Shown here in pieces: positions 9,229-16,650 of a DNA stretch of 50,572 bases (position 1 is its first letter; every line of letters starts with the position of its first letter). The stretch spans positions 1 through 50,572 of the forward strand of contig JBDTYM010000019.1 of NCBI GenBank assembly GCA_040005635.1, read 5' to 3'. The notes beneath the pieces are model-generated. The model saw nothing but the letters and a program-made list of their open reading frames with translations, was not told where the DNA came from and ran no database searches. The position numbers and the translations under genes are program-made. The stretch comes from Dokdonella_A sp040005635. GTDB taxonomy: Bacteria; Pseudomonadota; Gammaproteobacteria; Xanthomonadales; Rhodanobacteraceae.

Positions 9229-9243
9229 CCATGCAGGCCGCCA
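9222..9243. promoter_or_regulatory. 22-bp perfect dyad, candidate enhancer site for the NtrC-like regulator
   Basis: Eight-base arms TGGCGGCC and GGCCGCCA flank CATGCA. The centre lies about 68 bases upstream of the start site predicted from the sigma-54 promoter, within the range where bacterial enhancer-binding proteins bind. It borders the REP doublet and could instead be part of that repeat family. A second, shorter dyad (CGTACC-TCGT-GGTACG, 9247-9262) follows it. Confidence 0.35.
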
Positions 9244-9274
9244 CGCCGTACCTCGTGGTACGCGAAAAACCCGC

Positions 9275-9290
9275 TGGCACGCTCCCTGCT
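9275..9290 (+). promoter_or_regulatory. Sigma-54 (RpoN) promoter upstream of the HlyD gene
   Basis: TGGCACGCTCCCTGCT matches the sigma-54 consensus TGGCACG-N4-TTGCW at all but one defined position. The invariant GG (9276-9277) and GC (9288-9289) have exactly 10 bases between them. The predicted start site is about 9301, one base before the HlyD ATG. An NtrC-like sigma-54 activator is encoded in the same cluster at 29978-31360. Confidence 0.72.
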
Positions 9291-9301
9291 CTAGTTCGCG
9301 T

Positions 9302-10555
9302 ATGGATATCGCCCGCCCCGAACTGAAAAAACGCAAGCAACGCCGTCAACTGCTCATTGTCGCCGTCGTCGTCGCGCTGCTCGCCGTCGGCGGTGTCGGC
9401 CTGGCCAAACTCGGCCCGGCGCTACCCTCGGTCGAGCGCAGCAGTGTGCTGATCGACACCGTCAAGCGCGGCGAGCTGCTGCGCGAAGTGCGTGGTCCCG
9501 GCACGCTGGTGCCGAAGGAGATCCGCTGGATCGCCGCCGAAACCGCCGCCCATGTCGAGCGTATCGTGGTCAAGCCAGGTGCGGCCGTGCAGGCAGATAC
9601 GATCATCCTCGAACTCGGCAATCCCGAAGTCGACGACCAGCTGCTTTCCGCCAAGACCGCGGTGACCGCGGCCGAATCCGATCTCGCCGCCAAGCGCACC
9701 GATCTCAAATCGAAGCTGCTCGATGAGCAATCCGCCCTCGCCGCTGCGAACAGCGACTACCAGGCTGCGCGCATGCAAGCCGAGGCCGAGAAGCCGGTTG
9801 CCGAAAAAGGGGTGATTCCGGCCGTGCAGTACAAGAAGACGCTGATCACGCTCGAACAGCTGAAGAATCGCGTCGACATCGAGCAACAGCGCGTCGCCGA
9901 ATTCGGTCGCAACATCGCGGCGCAACTGGCCGCCGAAAAGGCGCGCTTCGATCAATTGGTGAGCACGCGTGAACTGCGCCAGCGCCAGGCCGAGGCGCTG
10001 CACGTGCGCGCTGGCATCGCCGGCGTGCTGCAGCGCGTGCCGGTCGAGGAAGGCCAGCAGGTGGCGATCGGCGCTAACCTCGCACGCGTCGCGCGCCCGG
10101 GTGAGCTGATGGCCGAACTGCACGTCGCCGAGACCCAGGCCAAGGACATCGCGCTGGACCAGCCGGTCAAGGTCGATACGCGCAACGGCATCGTCGACGG
10201 CCGCGTGCTGCGCGTCGATCCGGCCGTGCAGAACGGCACCGTGCAAGTCGACGTCGAACTCACCGGCAAGCTGCCGAGCGGTGCGCGCCCCGACCTTTCG
10301 GTCGACGGCACGATCGAGATCGAACGCCTGCCGGATGTGCTCTACGTCGGTCGTCCGGCGTTTGGCCAGCCCGATTCCGAAGTACGCCTGTTCCGCATCG
10401 ATGCCACAGACGGTGTCGCCGCACGCGTGCCGGTGCGGCTCGGCAAGAGCTCGGTCAACCTGATCGAGATCCGCCAAGGCCTCGGCGTCGGCGACCGCGT
10501 GGTGCTGTCCGATACCAGCGCCTACGATCAATACGATCGCATTCGATTGAAATGA
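9302..10555 (+). CDS. HlyD/MacA-type periplasmic adaptor (membrane fusion protein)
   Basis: 417 residues from ATG 9302; the longer frame to 9161 runs through REP-like repeat and is rejected. It has a short basic N-terminus (KKRKQRR), a single membrane anchor at about 16-35, and a lipoyl-like half motif around HVERIVVKPGAAV. A long alpha-helical coiled-coil hairpin spans about 113-220, followed by the second lipoyl half (ALHVRAGIAGVLQRVPVEEGQQV) and beta-barrel domains. It would link inner-membrane permeases of the MacB/FtsX type to an outer-membrane channel. No TolC-like gene is present in the window, so that partner would be encoded elsewhere. It is the first gene of the exporter cluster. 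No ribosome site is visible, consistent with a nearly leaderless transcript if the sigma-54 site is used. Confidence 0.87.
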   Translation: MDIARPELKKRKQRRQLLIVAVVVALLAVGGVGLAKLGPALPSVERSSVLIDTVKRGELLREVRGPGTLVPKEIRWIAAETAAHVERIVVKPGAAVQADTIILELGNPEVDDQLLSAKTAVTAAESDLAAKRTDLKSKLLDEQSALAAANSDYQAARMQAEAEKPVAEKGVIPAVQYKKTLITLEQLKNRVDIEQQRVAEFGRNIAAQLAAEKARFDQLVSTRELRQRQAEALHVRAGIAGVLQRVPVEEGQQVAIGANLARVARPGELMAELHVAETQAKDIALDQPVKVDTRNGIVDGRVLRVDPAVQNGTVQVDVELTGKLPSGARPDLSVDGTIEIERLPDVLYVGRPAFGQPDSEVRLFRIDATDGVAARVPVRLGKSSVNLIEIRQGLGVGDRVVLSDTSAYDQYDRIRLK

Positions 10556-10609
10556 CCCACGGCCCATCGTCATCCCGCCAGACGCCCGGACCCAGCGCCT
10601 GCTCCTACA

Positions 10610-10625
10610 ACTCAGCAAGCTGAGT
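10610..10625. repeat. Short perfect hairpin between the HlyD and ATPase genes
   Basis: ACTCAGC-AA-GCTGAGT is perfectly self-complementary. It lies in the 112-base gap that also contains a degenerate GTCATCCCG-type repeat start. There is no T-run. It could be a processing or attenuation hairpin or a repeat remnant. Confidence 0.35.
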
Positions 10626-10667
10626 CCCGGCATCCAGCAGTACGGCGAAACAAATATACAAAGGACA

Positions 10668-11444
10668 ATGGCAATGACAACGTCTGGCGAAGCGCTGATC
10701 CACCTCGACGCGATCAAGAAGGTCTTCCTCACCGACGAGGTCGAAACGCATGCGCTGGCGAACGTGCACTTCGATATCGCCAAGGGCGAGTACGTCTCGA
10801 TCACCGGTCCCTCCGGTTGCGGCAAGTCGACTCTGCTCGCGATCCTCGGCCTGCTCGACACACCGAGCGAAGGCGCCTACCGCCTCAACGGCCGTGAAGT
10901 CGCCGACATCGGCGCCAGTGAGCGCGCGCAAATCCGCAATCAGGAAATCGGCTTCGTATTCCAGGCCTTCAACCTGATCGGCGACTTGTCCGTGTTCGAG
11001 AACGTCGAGTTGCCGCTGACCTACCGCGACGGAGTTTCCAAAGCCGAACGCCGCGAGCGCGCGGTCGCCGCGCTCGAACGCGTCGGCATGGCGCATCGCG
11101 TGAAGCACTACCCGGCGCAGCTGTCCGGCGGCCAGCAGCAGCGCGTCGCTGTCGCGCGCGCGCTGGTCGGCAAGCCCTCGATCCTGCTCGCCGATGAGCC
11201 GACCGGAAACCTCGATTCCAAGAACGGCGAAGCCGTGATGGCCCTGCTCGACGAACTGCACAAGGCCGGTTCGACGATCTGCATGGTCACGCACGATCCG
11301 CGCTACGCCGATTTCGCCGATCGCAAGATCTTCATGTTCGACGGCCGCATCGTCGACGAGGAAACGATGCATCGGCTGCGCCACGAGGAGGACCAGCGGC
11401 TGATACGCCCGCCGCGCAGGGCCACCCTCGAACAAGCCCCGTAG
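10668..11444 (+). CDS. ABC exporter ATPase (MacB/LolD family)
   Basis: 258 residues if ATG 10668 is used. AGGA at 10662-10665 is better spaced for the in-frame ATG at 10674, so the protein may start two residues later. All nucleotide-binding motifs are intact: Walker A GPSGCGKST (47-55), Q-loop FVFQAFNL, signature LSGGQQQR (152-159), Walker B ILLADEP (172-178), D-loop NLDS and H209. This is the stand-alone ATPase type that pairs with FtsX-like permeases. The tail after residue 230 is Arg-rich. Lying between the adaptor and permease 1, it is the likely energy source for several of the permeases. Confidence 0.92.
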   Translation: MAMTTSGEALIHLDAIKKVFLTDEVETHALANVHFDIAKGEYVSITGPSGCGKSTLLAILGLLDTPSEGAYRLNGREVADIGASERAQIRNQEIGFVFQAFNLIGDLSVFENVELPLTYRDGVSKAERRERAVAALERVGMAHRVKHYPAQLSGGQQQRVAVARALVGKPSILLADEPTGNLDSKNGEAVMALLDELHKAGSTICMVTHDPRYADFADRKIFMFDGRIVDEETMHRLRHEEDQRLIRPPRRATLEQAP

Positions 11445-11559
11445 AAACCCGCTCCGGCCGCAGATCGTTTGGCGCAAGCCGAAAGAAGAATATCGCCGCA
11501 GCAATCGCTCCCGCATCGAAGACGCCTGTCACGACGCATTGGTTCGAGAGGAATTCCCC

Positions 11560-13995
11560 ATGAGTTTCGTGTTCGCCGACTTTCGCCATGCCGCACGCCA
11601 ACTTCTCGCGCGCCCGGGACTTGCTTTGTTCGCGATCCTTTCGCTGGCAATCGGCGTGGGCGCCGAAACCACTCTGTTCAGCGCCGTCAACACCTACCTG
11701 TTCGCTGGCGTGCAAGGCGTGGGCGCGCCCCAGCAACTCGTCGAGGTCGACGGTACCCGGCGGGACAACAACTACACGAGCTTCTCGTATCCGGACTTCC
11801 GCGACTACTCCGAGCGCATCAAGTCGTCGGCGATGTTGTTCGCTTACCGCCTCGAAGCGGTGAACCTCACCGCCCACGAAGAGCCGCAACGCAGCCTCAG
11901 TACGTTGGTGAGTGGCAACTATTTCGAGGCGCTGCAGGTGACGCCGTATCGCGGACGGCTGCTGAACGCGAACGACGACCGCGACGATTCGACAACTCCG
12001 GTCGCCGTCGCCACTTACGCGGCGTGGCGCAAATACCTCAACGCAGATGACGCAGCTATCGGCAAGCCCATCATGATCAATGGACGCGCCTTCACCCTCG
12101 TGGGTGTGACGAATCCAAGGTTTCACGGTCTCGTCGGGTTCTTCAATCCCGACTTCTACCTGCCGCTTGGCCAACGTTCGTTGCTTCAACCGGGAACGAC
12201 GCAAACACTCGGCAATCGCAATACTCGCTGGCTCTCTATCGGTGCACGCCTGGCGCCGCAAGCGACGCCCACGCACGTCGAGCAGGAATTGTCCTCGATC
12301 GCCACGCAACTCGCGGTGGAATACGGAAACTCGGAAGATAATCCCGGCGTGCGCGTCTCAGCGTTGCGTTCGATGCCCGGCGAATTCCACGGCGCCCTGC
12401 TCGCATTTTCCGGTTTTCTGTTCGCGCTGATTTCGATGATCCTGCTGGTTGCCTGTGTCAACGTCGCCGGCATGATGCTGGCGCGCGGCGAAGGGCGCCG
12501 TTTCGAGATCGCGGTGCGCTTCGCACTCGGCGCGAGTCGCGGCAGGATCATCTCCCAACTACTGTCGGAAAGCGCGTTGCTTGCCGTAGCGGCGGGTGTC
12601 GTCGGCGTGGCGCTCAGCTTCTGGTGGTGCAGCTTGCTGGAACGGATCGATCTGCCGACGCCGGTGCCGGTGTTGCTGCAGATCCCGATCAGCGCGATGG
12701 TCTTGTTGTTTGCGCTCGGTTGCGTGTTCGCAACCACGCTGGGGTTCGGGCTGCTGCCCGCACTGCGCGCGTCCAACCGCGCTCCAGGTGCAAGCGAAGC
12801 GCTGGGCGGGCGCCAGACCGCGGGGCGTCGTTCCCGCATGGGCGCAGCGCTCGTCGTCGCCCAGATTGCGCTGACCCTGGTCCTGCTCGTGACCGGCGGG
12901 CTGTTCCTGCGCGCGATGGAGCGCGCGACCACGATCGATCTGGGCTTCAATGCGGAGAACGTGCTGGTTGCCGAATTCAACTTGCGTCCGAGCGGTTACG
13001 AGGAATCACAGCAACTGCGCCTGCAGCAATCGCTGGTCGAACACGCGCGTACGTTGCCCGGCGTCGAGCAGGCCGGTCTCGCCGCGGTGACACCATTGAG
13101 CCTCAACCGAATGGAAATGGGCAGCTTCCAGGTCGCTGGCGCGAGCAAAGATGAAGTGTCGCCGGACGTCAACCTGGTTTCACCGGGCTATTTCGCAACC
13201 TTGGAAATCAAATTGCGTGGACGCGACTTCGATGCGCACGACGCCAAAGGCAGCGGCGCCGTCGGCGTCGTCAATACCGCGCTCGCGCACCGACTCGACG
13301 CGGATGGCGACGTGCTTGGCCGCACCTTCAGCTATGGCGACGGCAACGACCTGCGCCAGCTGACCGTGATCGGCATCGCTGCCGACGGCCGCTATGCATC
13401 GCTGTCGCAAGCCGATCAACCATTCTTGTTCCTGCCGTTGGCACAGTGGCCCAATGCCGAGACATCCCTGGTCGTGAAAACGAGCCTGCCGGCGAATACA
13501 TTCGCGCGACAGTTGCACGCAGCATTGCGCACGCTGGATGGATCCCAGCCCGATGGCCAGGTGCATCCACTGAGCGATTTCATCTCGCTGTCGTTGTTGC
13601 CCCAACGCATCGCCGGCCTGATGTCGCTCGCGCTCGGCTCGCTCGGCCTGTTGCTCGCCGTGATCGGCCTGTATGGATTGATCTCGATGCATATCGCGAG
13701 CCACACGCGGGAATTCGGCGTGCGTCTGGCGCTCGGCGCAAGCCCGGGGCGAATCCTGCGCGAGGTCATGCGACGTGGCGCGCGGCTACTCGTGATCGGT
13801 TTGACAATAGGCGCACTGCTGTCGCTCGGGTGCTCCCGATTGATATCCGGCTTGCTGTTTGGCCCGAGTGTCGGCGATGCCTCTGTATTCGCGATCGGCG
13901 CAATCGGGCTCGCCGCGGCTGCGCTCCTTGCCTGCTGGTTGCCGGCGCGAAATGCGGCGCGCACGGCACCGATGGAGGCTCTGCGGCATGAATGA
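11560..13995 (+). CDS. ADOP-like ABC permease 1 (duplicated MacB_PCD-FtsX)
   Basis: 811 residues from ATG 11560, preceded by GAGAGGA. Eight membrane helices are predicted by eye: ~21-44, ~284-308, ~335-357, ~378-402, ~426-452, ~686-710, ~742-766 and ~776-797. Two large periplasmic MacB_PCD-type domains lie after the first and fifth helices. This is two MacB-like halves fused in one chain without an ATPase domain, the architecture of the duplicated orphan permease (ADOP) family. The ISMILLVACVNVAGMMLARG helix and the C-terminal TAPMEALRHE are family hallmarks. It is the first of seven paralogues, 115 bases after the ATPase gene. The substrate is unknown. Confidence 0.88.
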   Translation: MSFVFADFRHAARQLLARPGLALFAILSLAIGVGAETTLFSAVNTYLFAGVQGVGAPQQLVEVDGTRRDNNYTSFSYPDFRDYSERIKSSAMLFAYRLEAVNLTAHEEPQRSLSTLVSGNYFEALQVTPYRGRLLNANDDRDDSTTPVAVATYAAWRKYLNADDAAIGKPIMINGRAFTLVGVTNPRFHGLVGFFNPDFYLPLGQRSLLQPGTTQTLGNRNTRWLSIGARLAPQATPTHVEQELSSIATQLAVEYGNSEDNPGVRVSALRSMPGEFHGALLAFSGFLFALISMILLVACVNVAGMMLARGEGRRFEIAVRFALGASRGRIISQLLSESALLAVAAGVVGVALSFWWCSLLERIDLPTPVPVLLQIPISAMVLLFALGCVFATTLGFGLLPALRASNRAPGASEALGGRQTAGRRSRMGAALVVAQIALTLVLLVTGGLFLRAMERATTIDLGFNAENVLVAEFNLRPSGYEESQQLRLQQSLVEHARTLPGVEQAGLAAVTPLSLNRMEMGSFQVAGASKDEVSPDVNLVSPGYFATLEIKLRGRDFDAHDAKGSGAVGVVNTALAHRLDADGDVLGRTFSYGDGNDLRQLTVIGIAADGRYASLSQADQPFLFLPLAQWPNAETSLVVKTSLPANTFARQLHAALRTLDGSQPDGQVHPLSDFISLSLLPQRIAGLMSLALGSLGLLLAVIGLYGLISMHIASHTREFGVRLALGASPGRILREVMRRGARLLVIGLTIGALLSLGCSRLISGLLFGPSVGDASVFAIGAIGLAAAALLACWLPARNAARTAPMEALRHE

Positions 13996-14187
13996 GATCC
14001 ATGCAATGCCGCCTCGCCTCGGTGTATTCCGCAGCAATGTGCGTGCGCGCGATGTCGGTCCGCGAAATCCTTTCCCTGGTTTTTCGTGCACAACGTCGTC
14101 GTGCCGCTCTCTTCGATTTCCAGTTCGCTCGCGGCACGTGTGTGACCGAACCGCGACAAGACATGGCTTGAAAAAAGGAATTCGCAC

Positions 14188-16620
14188 ATGAGCCCGGTGT
14201 CTGCCGAACTGCGCATCGCGCTGCGCTCACTGCTCGCGCGGCCGTCTTTCTTCTTGACCGCGACGGCGACCCTGGCGCTCGGCCTGTGTGCGCTCGCAGC
14301 GATCTTCACGGTTTATGACGCCGTGCTGCTGCGGCCGCTGCCGTATGCGCAGGCGGATCGCATCGTTGATATCACGCGCGAACAGCCGCCGGTTTCCGAA
14401 GGCCCCGTGGCGCGACCGGTATTCCAGGAATGGCGCGAACGCAGCAGCGAGTTCTTCGATGCGTTTGGCGGCTACGTCGCCACGACGATGAACATGACCG
14501 GCGCGGGCGACGCCGAACGCCTGACCGCCTATGCAGTGACGCCCGACTTCTGGTCCGTGTTCGGCAGTCCGATCGCGCGCGGACGCGCGTTCGGCGAAGA
14601 CGAGGAAAAGCACGACGAACACATCGTCGTTCTGTCGGATACGTTGTGGCGCAACCGTTTCGGCGCCGCGGCCGACGTCGTCGGGCGCGATATCCTGCTC
14701 AATGGCGAAAACTATCACGTCGTCGGCGTGACGGCCGCCGGCTTCGCCTACCCCGCCGATGCGCAAGTCTGGTTGCCGACCTATCTGCCAAGCAGCACGT
14801 CGGGGCGCGGCATGAACTATCTGAGCATCGTCGCGCGCCTGCGCGATGGAGCGAGTATCGCCGCCGCCACGCAGACGCTCGCCACAGTGACCGCTTGGGA
14901 AGCGCAGAACTGGCCGGACAATCACGGCGGCCTGACCGCGCAGGTGAAGCCACTGCGCGACGGTATCGCCAGCCGCTTCCTTCAGCCACTGGCGATGCTG
15001 ATGATCGCGGCGGCGCTGGTGCTGCTGATCGCCTGCGCAAACCTGGCGAATCTGATGCTTGCGCGGGGCCAGGCGCGCGAACGCGAGTTTGCATTGCGCC
15101 GCGCGCTCGGTGCCGGCAGTGCATGTCTCGTGCGCACGGTACTCGCCGAGGCCCTGGTCATTTCTCTGATTGGCGCCTTGTTCGGCCTGCTCGACGCGCA
15201 GCCCGCCGTGCACGTGCTGATGTCGCTGGCGCCGCATCTGTTGCCGGCAACCGCGGTTCCCGCCATCGACCTCCGGGTGGTGACGGTGGTCGTGCTGGCG
15301 GCCGTGGCGACCCTGCTGCTGTCGGGGCTCGCGCCAGCCTGGCGCGCGATGCACGCCGACCCGGCCGATACCTTGCGCGGTGGTGGCCGCGATGCCGGCG
15401 GATCGCGCGCGCAGGGCCGCCTGCGCGCACTGCTGGTATCGGCCGAAATCGCCCTGGCGCTGACCCTTCTCGGCGGCAGCGCGCTGTTGATCCAGAGCCT
15501 GCGCCATCTGAGCGAAGTCGACACCGGCGTACACAGCGCACAGGTGCTGACCGCGCGCCTGGCGCTGCCGACGCCGGCAATGCAGCCGGGTGAGGAATTC
15601 ATGGCGTGGATGGAGCGCGCCAAATCAGCCAACGGACCCCGACTCGACGCCGTGCTCGCGCGCGTCGCGGCGATGCCCGGCACCAGCGGCGTCGGCATCG
15701 TCGATTCGCTGCCAATCAGCGGCGGCGGCGGCTCGAATGGCGAATTCCATCTGGCCGGACACGATATCCAGCGCGACACGAACCTCGCCGAGCATCGTTT
15801 CGTCAGCGAACACTATTTTGCGGCGTTGGGCATTCCGCTGCGCAGCGGCCGCGTCTTCGATAGCCACGACACCGATGACAGCGGCTTCGGCACGCACGTG
15901 CTCGTCAACCAGGCCTTCGTCGACCGCTTTCTCTCCGGAGCGAATGCGATCGATCAGCAAATAGGCATCCTCGACGACTCGATGAAGACGATCGTCGGCG
16001 TGGTCGGCAATGCGCGTCAGTTCGGTCTCGATCGCGAAGCGAAGCCGGAAGTCTATTTTCCAGCACGCATGTTTCCAGGCGGCGAACTGACCCTGGTCGT
16101 CAAGGTCGACGGCGACGCGCTCGCGTTCGCCGAGCCGCTGCGTCGCGCCTTGAAGGAGCTTGCCCCCGACATGCCGGTGTTCAGCGTGCGCACGATGGAT
16201 GAAGCCACGCGTGAAACCACCGCACTGCGGCGGTTCAACCTGACCTTGATGAGCGTCTTCGCCGTCGCGGCCATTCTGCTCGCAGCGATCGGCCTGTATG
16301 GCGTCATCGCCTATTCGGTCGGCCAGCGCAGGCGCGAGATCGCCGTGCGTCAATCGCTCGGCGCAGGCGGCGCCGATATCCATCGTCTGATGCTCGCTGC
16401 GAGCCTGCGCATGATCGTGCCAGGCATCGTCGCCGGTATCGTCGGCGCAATCGTGCTCGGCCGCCTGATCGCCGCCCAGCTCTACGGCATCGGCGCCGCC
16501 GATCCTCTCGTACTGCTCAGCGTTGCCGCCACGTTGGCGCTGATCGCGCTGGTCGCCTGCGCAATTCCAGTCCTGCGCGCGGCGCGCGTGCCACCGATGG
16601 AGGCCTTGCGCAATGAGTGA
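14188..16620 (+). CDS. ADOP-like ABC permease 2
   Basis: 810 residues; ATG 14188 follows a strong AAAAAAGGAA site. The layout matches permease 1: TM1 at ~21-43, first periplasmic domain to ~260, three helices at ~263-386, TM5 at ~411-438, second periplasmic domain, then TM6-8 at ~683-796, ending VPPMEALRNE. The first periplasmic domain (NMTGAGDAERLTAYAVTPDFW) and the Gly-rich SGGGGSNGEF segment differ from the neighbours, so substrate or partner specificity may differ. The 192-base gap before it is the widest between permeases and shows no clear promoter or terminator. Its end is 30 bases from permease 3. Confidence 0.88.
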   Translation: MSPVSAELRIALRSLLARPSFFLTATATLALGLCALAAIFTVYDAVLLRPLPYAQADRIVDITREQPPVSEGPVARPVFQEWRERSSEFFDAFGGYVATTMNMTGAGDAERLTAYAVTPDFWSVFGSPIARGRAFGEDEEKHDEHIVVLSDTLWRNRFGAAADVVGRDILLNGENYHVVGVTAAGFAYPADAQVWLPTYLPSSTSGRGMNYLSIVARLRDGASIAAATQTLATVTAWEAQNWPDNHGGLTAQVKPLRDGIASRFLQPLAMLMIAAALVLLIACANLANLMLARGQAREREFALRRALGAGSACLVRTVLAEALVISLIGALFGLLDAQPAVHVLMSLAPHLLPATAVPAIDLRVVTVVVLAAVATLLLSGLAPAWRAMHADPADTLRGGGRDAGGSRAQGRLRALLVSAEIALALTLLGGSALLIQSLRHLSEVDTGVHSAQVLTARLALPTPAMQPGEEFMAWMERAKSANGPRLDAVLARVAAMPGTSGVGIVDSLPISGGGGSNGEFHLAGHDIQRDTNLAEHRFVSEHYFAALGIPLRSGRVFDSHDTDDSGFGTHVLVNQAFVDRFLSGANAIDQQIGILDDSMKTIVGVVGNARQFGLDREAKPEVYFPARMFPGGELTLVVKVDGDALAFAEPLRRALKELAPDMPVFSVRTMDEATRETTALRRFNLTLMSVFAVAAILLAAIGLYGVIAYSVGQRRREIAVRQSLGAGGADIHRLMLAASLRMIVPGIVAGIVGAIVLGRLIAAQLYGIGAADPLVLLSVAATLALIALVACAIPVLRAARVPPMEALRNE

Positions 16621-16650
16621 CCCCGCGTCGTCGAATCGAAGGACATCCTC

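Noticed and set aside
9161..9301. Extended N-terminus of the HlyD protein
   Set aside because: It would be encoded by REP-like repeat and the sigma-54 promoter; membrane anchor and family similarity begin after 9302.
10610..10625. Rho-independent terminator after the HlyD gene
   Set aside because: There is a hairpin but no T-run, and termination here would cut off the ATPase and permeases.
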